Source of the DNA: Deltaproteobacteria bacterium
GTDB lineage: Bacteria; Desulfobacterota; Desulfobacteria; Desulfobacterales; JAUVGT01
DNA length: 28,514 nt
Assembly: GCA_030593645.1 (NCBI GenBank)
Contig: JAUVGT010000004.1
Location: forward strand, 1 to 28,514
Direction: 5' to 3'
The translations under genes and the position numbers were made by a program. The notes below the pieces were generated by a model. It had not been told where the DNA came from. It saw nothing but the letters and a program-made list of their open reading frames with translations, and did no database searches. This document shows, in pieces, positions 1-7,633 of the stretch (position 1 is its first letter; each line of letters starts with the position of its first letter).

Positions 1-1234
1 GGCTGCCAGGATTTTCGATCAGACCGTTTGAAACATCGTACTTCAGCGCTTCGTAATCAACCGAATGCAGAAAACCCTTTCTGACGTTAATGTCCGTAAA
101 AAAGTCTGAAGGAATTCCTTTACCGTCCAGCTTACCACTACCCACATCCGGATTCCCTTTCATGTTGATTTCCTGATTAAAAAATCCAAAGGAAACTGCA
201 AGCTGGGGAACCTTGTGAATTGTGATGCCTTTCATCTTTTCAACTTCAGGAAAATATGTAGCATCAACGGTTACAGTGTCCGCATCACCGTTTTGGAGCA
301 TCAGCTTTCTTGTGGTCCATTCCTGGACGTATTTGTGTATATAGGTTTTAATCGCCGGTTTCTTCCCCCAATAACCATCAAATCGCTCAAACACCAATTG
401 TTTGGATGGTTCCCATTGTTTCAGAATGTATGCGCCGGTACCACCGCCGGTAGCTCTCTGCAGAGGCTCCTTGTTGATCTCCGGACCATTAAACTTCGCT
501 GCACTGGCAAGCGTACCATCCCAGGCGCCCTTACTAACCGCCCATTTTTTGCTGTAAATCGAACACCATGATCCCTGGAGAATTCCCAGCAGCGGTGGAT
601 AAGGATTGGCCAGATGCAGGATTACCTTGTTTCCCTTGACTTCAATGGAATCCATAATTTTCTTGAAAATTCCGGGAATCGGTTTACCATCTTCCCGTGT
701 ACCGGATACACCAACCATAGCTTCAAGCGGCATCCAGGAGGGTCCGCCTTTCTGGTCCACGAGTAATGATCTTTCGAGAGAATATTCAACGTCTGCAGGG
801 GTAAGTGTGCCTCCACTATGGAATTTTACACCTTTTCGGATATCAAAAGTGTAAGTTTTACCATCTTTTGAAATACCGCCGTTGGCAACAGTCGGAACAT
901 TGGTTGCCAGCATGGGAGCAAATTTTTCAGTCGACGGGCCGTCAAATTGAACCAGTGTTTCAAGATGCTGGCGCGACATGCTCCCGCCGGTTGTATCATA
1001 ACAAGTAGCTGGATCGAGCGTTCTGACAGTACCGTATGTCGCTTTTACAAATATCTTGTCTACTGGCGGAGCCTCTAGCGCGGCGACTCTCTCGCTTAGC
1101 TCTTCAAGCTTTTGAGTAAGTTCATCGATCTTTTTTGTAAGTTCTGATACGTCCTCCTGCTCTCCCGCCTTTTCACAGGAAAACATTAGAAAACATGCAA
1201 ACATCACAGCCATAAGTATTGCAACTTTTTTCAT
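1..1234 (-). CDS. ABC transporter substrate-binding lipoprotein, family 5 (peptide/nickel type), 3' end outside window
   Basis: Periplasmic binding subunit of an ABC importer for peptides, nickel or similar ligands. About 411 residues are visible; the C-terminal part lies beyond the left edge. The start ATG (1232-1234) follows a strong AAGGAGGAGG ribosome site. The protein opens with a short hydrophobic signal ending in LMFSC, a loose lipobox with the candidate lipidated Cys at 20. A charged heptad-like stretch at residues 29-54 (ELTKKIDELTQKLEEL) follows, and then the family 5 core begins (YGTVRTLDPATCYD, near 67-80). Later motifs such as DGKTYTFDIRKGVKFHSG and the PPLLGILQ region are typical of the family. 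The ligand cannot be told from the sequence, and no permease or ATPase gene is in view. The coiled-coil-like stalk between the lipid anchor and the binding domain is unusual. Confidence 0.88.
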   Translation of the reverse strand, partial: MKKVAILMAVMFACFLMFSCEKAGEQEDVSELTKKIDELTQKLEELSERVAALEAPPVDKIFVKATYGTVRTLDPATCYDTTGGSMSRQHLETLVQFDGPSTEKFAPMLATNVPTVANGGISKDGKTYTFDIRKGVKFHSGGTLTPADVEYSLERSLLVDQKGGPSWMPLEAMVGVSGTREDGKPIPGIFKKIMDSIEVKGNKVILHLANPYPPLLGILQGSWCSIYSKKWAVSKGAWDGTLASAAKFNGPEINKEPLQRATGGGTGAYILKQWEPSKQLVFERFDGYWGKKPAIKTYIHKYVQEWTTRKLMLQNGDADTVTVDATYFPEVEKMKGITIHKVPQLAVSFGFFNQEINMKGNPDVGSGKLDGKGIPSDFFTDINVRKGFLHSVDYEALKYDVSNGLIENPGS

Positions 1235-1702
1235 GATCCCTCCTCCTTGAATGATGAATAGATTGGTAAAAACCTGCTGAACAATGATAGTAATATGTTA
1301 AAATCAGGAACGGAAAATAAGCTACCACCCTGAAACAGAATAGCTCATAGCCATTACACTTTAAACTGTCAAGCCAAATCATTTGAGGCCTGACCGGTCA
1401 TTTAGGTTATCATCATTAACTAAATTCTGTTTTGCTGAAACTGTTTTCAATTAATTTTTAATATTTATACTTATAAATAAATAATTGTCAATTAATTTTA
1501 TTAAATTCACAATTATTTATCCGATTTCTTATGTTTTACGCAAATCGGGATAAAACGAGTGTTTATGATTGAAGATGGTCAAATAGAAATTTTGAATAAT
1601 TGACACTCTGCCTTTATTTCATCGTTTCTTTATCGAGTCAAGCATTAATGGCAATTTAAGTGCGGTTCATGACATCGATAATCGTTGGTGTATTTCATGG
1701 TT
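1235..1702. other. 468-bp AT-rich intergenic region between the solute-binding protein gene and dapA
   Basis: No convincing gene lies here; the short open frames on both strands lack ribosome sites and known motifs. It holds the candidate promoter for the solute-binding protein gene (1464-1491), a perfect 10-bp palindrome TGACCGGTCA at 1391-1400 inside the predicted leader of that transcript, and the dapA 3' flank. I see no clear intrinsic terminator after dapA. Confidence 0.7.
1464..1491 (-). promoter_or_regulatory. Sigma-70-type promoter for the solute-binding protein gene
   Basis: Read on the minus strand, TTGACA (1491-1486) is separated by 16 bp from TATAAA (1469-1464). That gives a perfect -35 and a five-of-six -10. 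Transcription would start near 1457, leaving a leader of about 220 nt before the ATG at 1234. The region is very AT-rich, so chance matches are possible. Confidence 0.5.
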
Positions 1703-2563
1703 TCAAATCATACGATCCAGCTTCACCTTCAATCGATCAGACACAGGTACAAGAGGAAGCCGAACGTCGTCTGATGTTATCAGATTCATCTGTCTCAGGC
1801 AGTATTTTATCGGTGCCGGATTCGGTTCTTCAAACAGTAATGGAATCATGCCTTCAATCTTTTTCCAGATACTCAAGGCGCGTCTGTGATCATTCTCCTT
1901 GACCAGATGATACAGTTCAATAAATCTTTCTGTTTTAAAATGAGCGGCAGCAAGAATTCCACCATCCCCCCCGTTAACGAGCGTTGTGTAAAATAATACA
2001 TCCTCTCCCGTGAAAACAGAAAACTGTTCCGGCTTATGCATCAAGAGTTCCAGCGACTGCCTGATACTGCCGCAGGAATCTTTTACCGCCACAATATTCT
2101 CCAGCTCCGCAAGCTTAAATAGAGTTTCATTTTGCAGGTTCACTCCGGTACGGTACGGTATATTATAAATAATGATATTTAGATCTGTTGCTTCTGATAT
2201 TCTGGTAAAATGTTCTGTCATTCCTTTTTGATTCGGGCGATTGTAATAGGGGCAGACAGACAAAATACCGTCAACCCTGTATTTTTCAACAATCTTGATT
2301 TTTTTTAATACATGATCGGTGTAATTACTGCCAAGTCCGACGTAAACCGGAACCCGGTTTTTTGTAATTTCAAGTGTCTTATCAATCATTCTTTCAAATT
2401 CATCTTCAGAAACAGCAGGGCTCTCTCCAGTGGTACCAAGGGGAATCAGCCCCGATATCCCCTTGGGTATATAGTAGTTGATCAGTTTTTCATAAGATTC
2501 ATAATCAACATTATTATTATGAAATGGTGTAATAATCGGCAGCCAGACACCTTTTACAGACAT
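1703..2563 (-). CDS. dapA: 4-hydroxy-tetrahydrodipicolinate synthase (DapA)
   Basis: Condenses pyruvate with aspartate semialdehyde, the first step committed to diaminopimelate and lysine. At 286 residues it has normal family length. All hallmark residues are present at the positions numbered in the E. coli enzyme: GTTGE at 43-47 (Thr44, Thr45), Tyr107, Tyr133 and Arg138 in YNIPYRTG, and the Schiff-base Lys161 in VAVKDSCG. The start ATG follows AGGGGAGG at good spacing. It is transcribed alone, away from the sensor kinase gene, behind a leader with a short ORF and an intrinsic terminator (2596-2735), which suggests control by premature termination. Relatives such as N-acetylneuraminate lyase share the fold, but the full match to DapA active-site residues favours this call. 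Confidence 0.88.
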   Translation of the reverse strand: MSVKGVWLPIITPFHNNNVDYESYEKLINYYIPKGISGLIPLGTTGESPAVSEDEFERMIDKTLEITKNRVPVYVGLGSNYTDHVLKKIKIVEKYRVDGILSVCPYYNRPNQKGMTEHFTRISEATDLNIIIYNIPYRTGVNLQNETLFKLAELENIVAVKDSCGSIRQSLELLMHKPEQFSVFTGEDVLFYTTLVNGGDGGILAAAHFKTERFIELYHLVKENDHRRALSIWKKIEGMIPLLFEEPNPAPIKYCLRQMNLITSDDVRLPLVPVSDRLKVKLDRMI

Positions 2564-2595
2564 GTTTTTCCTCCCCTGGAAGACCAGACAATATC

Positions 2596-2623
2596 AAAAA
2601 AAAACCTCTTATTTTAAAGAGGT
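2596..2623 (-). terminator. Intrinsic terminator/attenuator in the dapA leader
   Basis: On the minus strand, ACCTCTT, a six-base loop and AAGAGGT form a 7-bp stem that runs straight into nine T residues (plus positions 2604-2596). It lies about 30 nt before the dapA ATG. The next gene upstream is divergent, so it cannot be the terminator of another annotated minus-strand gene. It most simply acts on the dapA leader transcript as an attenuator. Confidence 0.75.
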
Positions 2624-2654
2624 CTTATCATCTGAATCGTTTTTCAAATTATTT

Positions 2655-2735
2655 TCACTTCATATACTTCCCCTGGTAATAAAACAGTATCTGCCCGGTA
2701 AAGAAACATTTTTTTAAGCGGGGTGTGTTATACAT
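2655..2735 (-). CDS. Candidate 26-residue leader peptide ahead of dapA
   Basis: A short ORF with an AGAAGG ribosome site six bases before its ATG (2733-2735) and a TGA stop at 2655-2657. It begins MYNTPRLKKCFFTGQ and ends YYQGKYMK. It lies wholly between the predicted dapA promoter and the attenuator hairpin, about 30 nt before the hairpin, which is the layout of a leader peptide in translation-coupled attenuation. It has four lysines, two of them adjacent, and four aromatic residues in a row-rich middle. There is no long run of one amino acid, so the sensed signal is not obvious. It could also be a chance ORF. Confidence 0.4.
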   Translation of the reverse strand: MYNTPRLKKCFFTGQILFYYQGKYMK

Positions 2736-2771
2736 CGATTACCTTCTGTTTCAAGTTTTTCTTTGCCTGCT

Positions 2772-2799
2772 ATCTTAGTTAAATAGAATAAATTGTCAA
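2772..2799 (-). promoter_or_regulatory. Sigma-70-type promoter for dapA
   Basis: On the minus strand a perfect TTGACA (2799-2794) is followed after 16 bp by TAAGAT (2777-2772), which matches the -10 consensus at four of six positions. The start would be near 2765. That gives a leader of about 200 nt containing the short ORF and the attenuator hairpin. Confidence 0.5.
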
Positions 2800-2920
2800 T
2801 ACTTTTAATTTGGGTTACACCTCTCAGAACCCGAAAAGTGAATATATTAAAAACCGACATTACTTAATATTTCAATTTTTTACAAAACACTTGTCTTATC
2901 CGCAAATATGTGTAATTCTT

Positions 2921-2926
2921 TATAAT
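2921..2926 (+). promoter_or_regulatory. Possible -10 box for the hybrid sensor kinase gene
   Basis: A perfect TATAAT stands 80 bp before the kinase ATG. No recognisable -35 lies 16-18 bp upstream (TTGTCT is 24 bp away), so this is only a weak candidate in AT-rich DNA. Confidence 0.25.
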
Positions 2927-3006
2927 ATTTGAACTGAATCGAGTTTTATCCATTGGCAAACTGATCCAAATACCAGCCGGTATTATTTTCTGAGGGCAGA
3001 TAGATC

Positions 3007-6000
3007 ATGAAGAAAAGTTATTCCGCCGCTCTGCATAGAAACATGAGCGGATTTCTTATATTTACAATAACCATTGTGGCGTGTATCTGGTTATTTCATG
3101 ATTATAACCTGTTTAAACAGGATATAAAACTACTGCGCAAAAACGATCTTCAATCCAGAAAAGAAATAATCGTAGACCAGGTAAACCGGGCTGTTGAATA
3201 TGTGGAATTTCAGCGCAGTCAGGAAGAAAAACGCCTTAGAAAAGAGCTTAAACAAAAAGTAGAGGAGGTACACGGCTCGGCTTCTTTCCTGTATCACGCA
3301 AACAGGAAAAGAAAAACCCTCCCTCAGATCAGACAGATGATCTATGACATGTTACACTCCATCAAGTGGAATAACGGCCGTGGTTACTATTTCGCTATCG
3401 ATACAACCGGTATAACCTGGGTTCACCCTAAAGATCCGCCGGGCACCTATACACTGGAACTCCAGGATCCTCATGGGAAATACCTGGTTAAAGATTTTAT
3501 CCGTATCGTAACTCAAAAAGGTGAAGGCTTTTCCAGTTATACTTGGGAAAAGCCGCCGGGAAGCGGTATTTACAGCCCGAAAATATCATACGTTAAGCTC
3601 TTTAAACCGTTAAACGTTTTAATCGGCTCAGGGGAATATCTTGATGATGTTCAGGTCGATACCCAGGAACTGATCAAGGAACGCCTTTCCAATATCCGGT
3701 TTTTAAATGGAGAAGGTTATATTTTTATTGTCAACTATATGGGAAATACCCTCGTAAATAAAATACGGCCTGATCTGATCGATCAAAACGTTTGGGATTT
3801 GAAAGATCAAAATGGTAAAAAAATTATTCAGGAATTGATTCATGCCGCAAAGGATAAAGATGGCGGCTTTGTCGGATATACATGGAACAAGCCAGGCTCC
3901 ATCGGTCTTTCCCGGAAGGTGTCATTCGCGAGAGGCATCAGGGATTGGAAATGGTGTATCGGAGCAGGGATATATCTGGATGAAATTGAAAAGATCGTTT
4001 CTGTGAAAGAAGCAAAACTTAGAAAGGACTTAATATGGAAATTCATCATCACCATTAGTATACTGGCCGGAATTCTTGCTGCCGCGCAATTACTGTCCAG
4101 ACAAATTACACGCCGGGCCAAGAAAGATTTTCTCATTTTTTCGTCTTTTTTTACTTCTGCCGCCTCTGACGCGAAAAAAATCGATCTTGGCCGCCTTCAG
4201 TTTGATGAATTTAATGAGCTGGCAATATCCGCAAACCGGATGGTGGATGAACAACATAAAATCAAGAAAAATTTAAAATTTCATCAAGATCACCTGGAGG
4301 AACAAATCACAAAACGAACCCGGGCCCTTGAAAAAAGCAATCTGAGCCTCAAACAGGAAATAAAGGTTCGCGAACATGCTGAAAAAATCAACCGTACGTT
4401 GTTTGAAATTTCAAACGCCGTAAACACCACCTTAAACCTGGAAGACGTTTACAAATCAATCCATCAATCCCTGGGCAGAATCATTGATGTGACCAATTGC
4501 TATATCTGCATTCACGACAAAAAAAACGACTCCCTGACGTTCCCGCTTTACCGTGACGTGACCGGTGATCGTTTCGAGGAAATTACCAATCTCAGCAGAT
4601 TAGATTCACTGACACTTTCCTATGAAGTGATCAAATCGGGTAAACCGCTCTTAATCAGCAAAAAAGAGATAGAAGATTGGTTAAAGAGGGAAAACAAAGA
4701 AACCTTTGGTACGATCGCGGAAATCTGGATGGGTGTCCCGTTGAAAATAAAAAATGATGTGATCGGTTTAATGGCGGTTCAGAGTTATAGTGATCCTGAT
4801 CTTTATAATGAAAATGATGTCAGCATTATAAATTTTGTTTCCGATCAGGTGGCCATAGCCATTGAACGGAAGCAGGAAGAAAAGGAAAGGATACGCCTTA
4901 TTACAGCCATTGAGCAGGCCGCGGAAGCCTTTATTATTACCGATGTGAATGGAATTATTGAATATGTAAACCCCGCTTTTAAACGTATCACTGAATATTC
5001 ACGTAAAAAAGCCGTGGGACGAAATCTCAATTTTCTAAAAAGCAGCGGCAGTGCCGATATTTTTGATAAAGAAATACCGGAAACTGTTAAAAATGGTGAT
5101 ATCTGGACAGGAAAACTCTCTTACCTGAATAAAAGTGATGAGATCTGCAGGGCGGAGATGACCATATCACCGATCCGCGACTCGAACGGGAATATTGTTA
5201 ATATTGTAGCTGTTGCAAGGGATGTCACCCGTGAAGATGAACTTGAAGCCCAGCTTCAACAGGCACAAAAGATGGAATCGATCGGGACTCTTGCCGGCGG
5301 GATCGCGCATGACTTTAATAATATTCTGTCAGCCATTATGGGTTATACCGAAACAGCAATGATGCATATCAGGGACAATAAAAACGCGAAAGACCGCCTT
5401 GAAAAATCACTCAGAGCATGTGACAGGGCAAAAGACCTGATCAGCCAGATACTCTCTTTTAGCCGCATCGCAGAAAATATACAACAGCCTGTAAAAATCA
5501 GCCCGATCATAAAGGAAACATTGAAACTCCTGAGGGCCTCTCTCCCGACCACAATTGAAATAAAAAAGGTTATAAGAACAGATTTTGACACCGTAAACAC
5601 GGACCCCACACAGATTCACCAGGTCTTGATGAATCTTTGCACAAACGCTCTCCACGCCATGAAGAATAAAGACGGCATATTGACAGTCACCCTGGAAAGC
5701 ACTTTTGTAGATTCTGAAAAAGCAGCTCATCTGGATATTGACACCGGATCATACCTGAAACTCCTTGTAGAAGATACAGGATCAGGTATCGAGCCGGAAA
5801 TACTAAACCGAATTTTTGACCCCTACTTTACAACAAAGGAGAAAGGTGAAGGAACAGGTCTTGGACTCGCGGTGGTGCATGGCATCGTAAGCAATCACGG
5901 GGGAACTGTTTGTGTTGAAAGTGAACCCGGCACAGGAACCGCTTTTCATATTTATCTCCCGCGTGTTGCCGAAGCCGCGGCAACCATTAAATTCGAAACT

Positions 6001-6384
6001 GTTGAAACACTTCCTGCCGGCAATGAGCGCATTCTTCTTGTTGATGATGAAAAAACACTGGTTGAAATTTTCGCGGAAATGCTTTCAAACCTGGGATATA
6101 AAACAGTCTGTAAAACCGACAGTCAGGAAGCCCTTGAATTTTTTCGTGAAAAACCGGATAGTATTGATATCGTCATTACCGATCTGACAATGCCTAAATT
6201 AACCGGAGATGAACTGGCAAAAGAAATGCTCAAACTCCGCCCGAATATTCCCATCATCCTTTGCACAGGATATGGTAAAAACATATCATCTAAAACCGCC
6301 GCATCCATGGGATTCAGGGGGTTTATATTAAAACCGGTTATCATGAGGGACCTGGCAGCGATATTGAGAAAATTACTTGATTGA
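3007..6384 (+). CDS. Membrane hybrid sensor histidine kinase with tandem Cache, GAF, PAS and receiver domains
   Basis: A 1125-residue inner-membrane signalling kinase. Domains in order: TM helix about 14-32; periplasmic region with two related Cache modules (about 80-215 and 225-335), each with a GxGYxF motif, a YTWxKP motif and a closing GxGxYLD; TM helix about 341-363; a short HAMP-like/coiled-coil linker; GAF about 475-620; PAS/PAC about 630-742; HisKA with phospho-acceptor His768 in GGIAHDFNNIL; HATPase_c with N-box Asn880 (MNLCTNALHAM) and the DTGSGI and GTGLGLAVVHG boxes; C-terminal receiver with Asp1013/Asp1014, phospho-acceptor Asp1059 (ITDLTMP) and Lys1109. Family knowledge says Cache domains bind small organic ligands outside the cell. 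No DNA-binding response regulator lies beside it, so the phosphoryl target is unknown. A GAGGG ribosome site precedes the start. Confidence 0.93.
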   Translation: MKKSYSAALHRNMSGFLIFTITIVACIWLFHDYNLFKQDIKLLRKNDLQSRKEIIVDQVNRAVEYVEFQRSQEEKRLRKELKQKVEEVHGSASFLYHANRKRKTLPQIRQMIYDMLHSIKWNNGRGYYFAIDTTGITWVHPKDPPGTYTLELQDPHGKYLVKDFIRIVTQKGEGFSSYTWEKPPGSGIYSPKISYVKLFKPLNVLIGSGEYLDDVQVDTQELIKERLSNIRFLNGEGYIFIVNYMGNTLVNKIRPDLIDQNVWDLKDQNGKKIIQELIHAAKDKDGGFVGYTWNKPGSIGLSRKVSFARGIRDWKWCIGAGIYLDEIEKIVSVKEAKLRKDLIWKFIITISILAGILAAAQLLSRQITRRAKKDFLIFSSFFTSAASDAKKIDLGRLQFDEFNELAISANRMVDEQHKIKKNLKFHQDHLEEQITKRTRALEKSNLSLKQEIKVREHAEKINRTLFEISNAVNTTLNLEDVYKSIHQSLGRIIDVTNCYICIHDKKNDSLTFPLYRDVTGDRFEEITNLSRLDSLTLSYEVIKSGKPLLISKKEIEDWLKRENKETFGTIAEIWMGVPLKIKNDVIGLMAVQSYSDPDLYNENDVSIINFVSDQVAIAIERKQEEKERIRLITAIEQAAEAFIITDVNGIIEYVNPAFKRITEYSRKKAVGRNLNFLKSSGSADIFDKEIPETVKNGDIWTGKLSYLNKSDEICRAEMTISPIRDSNGNIVNIVAVARDVTREDELEAQLQQAQKMESIGTLAGGIAHDFNNILSAIMGYTETAMMHIRDNKNAKDRLEKSLRACDRAKDLISQILSFSRIAENIQQPVKISPIIKETLKLLRASLPTTIEIKKVIRTDFDTVNTDPTQIHQVLMNLCTNALHAMKNKDGILTVTLESTFVDSEKAAHLDIDTGSYLKLLVEDTGSGIEPEILNRIFDPYFTTKEKGEGTGLGLAVVHGIVSNHGGTVCVESEPGTGTAFHIYLPRVAEAAATIKFETVETLPAGNERILLVDDEKTLVEIFAEMLSNLGYKTVCKTDSQEALEFFREKPDSIDIVITDLTMPKLTGDELAKEMLKLRPNIPIILCTGYGKNISSKTAASMGFRGFILKPVIMRDLAAILRKLLD

Positions 6385-6454
6385 TATTCCCGTTCACAGG
6401 AATCAGGAAAAAACTTGAAGACGGTTATTCAGTGTGATAATTTGATATAAATTA

Positions 6455-6641
6455 GACGGTTTCGTAAAAAGTCCAACTTCTGTGTTGTGCTGCATTTCGC
6501 AATCATTCAACGCCCCGGTTAAATAAAAAACAGATTTAACAGGGCGGGTCCGATAAGTACGCTTCATGATTACAAAATTTGCACGCCTTGAATTTGAACT
6601 TTTTACGAAACCGTCACATTCGGACTTTTTACGAGACCATC
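6455..6641. repeat. Palindromic dispersed repeat, copy A (expanded centre)
   Basis: A long imperfect inverted repeat without coding content. The arms GACGGTTTCGTAAAAAGTCC (6455-6474, extending to 6476) and the reverse complement at 6594-6615 match at 21 of 22 positions. A further half-arm (GGACTTTTTACGAGACCATC, 6622-6641) follows. Its counterpart lies in opposite orientation at 22147-22297. Copy A has about 36 extra bp at its centre, and these themselves form a hairpin (GGTTAAAT with ATTTAACA, framed by CGCCCC and GGGCGG). It ends 19 bp before the aminotransferase ribosome site and may also affect mRNA 3' or 5' ends. No transposase is present, so it is MITE- or REP-like. Confidence 0.85.
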
Positions 6642-6671
6642 AAATTTGTCCAAAAAAATGAGGAGCCAACC

Positions 6672-7580
6672 ATGCTTGAAGACCGTATTGTATATATTAA
6701 TGATAAATTCGTTCCCTGGAATGAGGCCAATGTTCATATCATGAGTCACAGCTTTGGTCGCGGTTCCGCTATTTTTGAAGTGTTAAGTGTTCATAAAACA
6801 AAAAATGGCAAATCGGTTTATCGGCTGGATGAACATGTCAAGCGATTTTTTCGAACTGCCGGTCTTCTAAAAATGAAGATCCCCCTTTCAGATGACCAAC
6901 TCTCAAAAGTCATCAGTGAAACATTAACCCAAAACAGTGTCGAAAACGGTTTTATTAAGGTTATCGGCTACTATCCGCAGATTTCCTTTACAATAATGCC
7001 CCCGCAGGAAGAACTCACAATCTCCGTTTTTGTGGTCAATCCGGAAGAAGATTTGGGCGGTCTTGATATGTCCTTTGAACAGGGCACCCGTGTATGTATT
7101 TCAAAATGGCGCAAGCTTGATCCGCAGACCGTACCGATCACAGCAAAAGCCGCCGCCAACTACCTTAACGGCATGCTGGCACAAATGGAAGCCCGGGAAC
7201 GCGGATTTAATCATGGTATCATGCTCGACAGTCAGGGATTTATTGCTGAAGGCGGGACCGAATCCATCTTTCTTGTTATAAAAAACCAACTTTTTACACC
7301 GGCCCGCGGTACCGTACTTGAAAGTATTACACGAAAATCCATTCTTGAAATCGCGGACACCATCGGCATTGAAGCCCATGAAGAAAGGCTGCTTCCGGAA
7401 TCACTGTTTGAGGCTGATGAAATATTTCTTGCGGGGACAGCTGTAAGGGTCTACCCGGTAGGAAAAATTGAAGACCGGATAATCGAGCAGACTCCCGGAC
7501 CAATTACACGAAAACTCGCCGCGCTGGTAGAAGAAATTACCAGTGGTCACAATGAACAATTCAGCAACTGGATGTTCTAA
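6672..7580 (+). CDS. Class IV PLP-dependent aminotransferase (branched-chain/D-amino acid aminotransferase family)
   Basis: A 302-residue fold-type IV transaminase, probably moving the amino group between branched-chain 2-oxo acids and glutamate. D-alanine aminotransferase or aminodeoxychorismate lyase activity cannot be excluded. The catalytic lysine is Lys159 in PITAKAAANYLNGM. The cofactor-contact motif is EGGTES (193-198, Glu193), and an Arg at 58 in the HVKRFF region is typical for binding the PLP phosphate. I chose the ATG at 6672 because GAGGAG precedes it at six bases. The frame stays open back to 6579, but that extension would be translated from the neighbouring repeat. The gene is monocistronic and converges on the L,D-transpeptidase gene. 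Confidence 0.88.
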   Translation: MLEDRIVYINDKFVPWNEANVHIMSHSFGRGSAIFEVLSVHKTKNGKSVYRLDEHVKRFFRTAGLLKMKIPLSDDQLSKVISETLTQNSVENGFIKVIGYYPQISFTIMPPQEELTISVFVVNPEEDLGGLDMSFEQGTRVCISKWRKLDPQTVPITAKAAANYLNGMLAQMEARERGFNHGIMLDSQGFIAEGGTESIFLVIKNQLFTPARGTVLESITRKSILEIADTIGIEAHEERLLPESLFEADEIFLAGTAVRVYPVGKIEDRIIEQTPGPITRKLAALVEEITSGHNEQFSNWMF

Positions 7581-7603
7581 ATAAGACATGGAGAAAGGTT
7601 TTA

Positions 7604-7633
7604 AAACCGCTTTTAGAACAATAGAAGTGGTTT
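7604..7633. other. Stem-loop between convergent genes
   Basis: AAACCGCTTT (7604-7613) can pair with GAAGTGGTTT (7624-7633), a 10-bp stem counting two G-U pairs, with a 10-base loop. It lies between the aminotransferase and L,D-transpeptidase stop codons. No T-run follows, so a terminator role is unproven. The 3' arm is an AAACCACTTC motif that recurs in the window. Confidence 0.35.

Noticed and set aside
2564..2800. Lysine riboswitch in the dapA leader
   Set aside because: I could not place the conserved core of that riboswitch in the leader. Only the terminator, promoter and short ORF are supported.
5343..5730. Minus-strand ORFs inside the kinase gene
   Set aside because: They lie opposite the HisKA/HATPase coding region with no ribosome sites or domains; they are shadows of the strong plus-strand frame.
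6579..6671. N-terminal extension of the aminotransferase frame
   Set aside because: It would be translated from the palindromic repeat, and the ATG at 6672 has a GAGGAG site; the core aligns with the family only after 6672.
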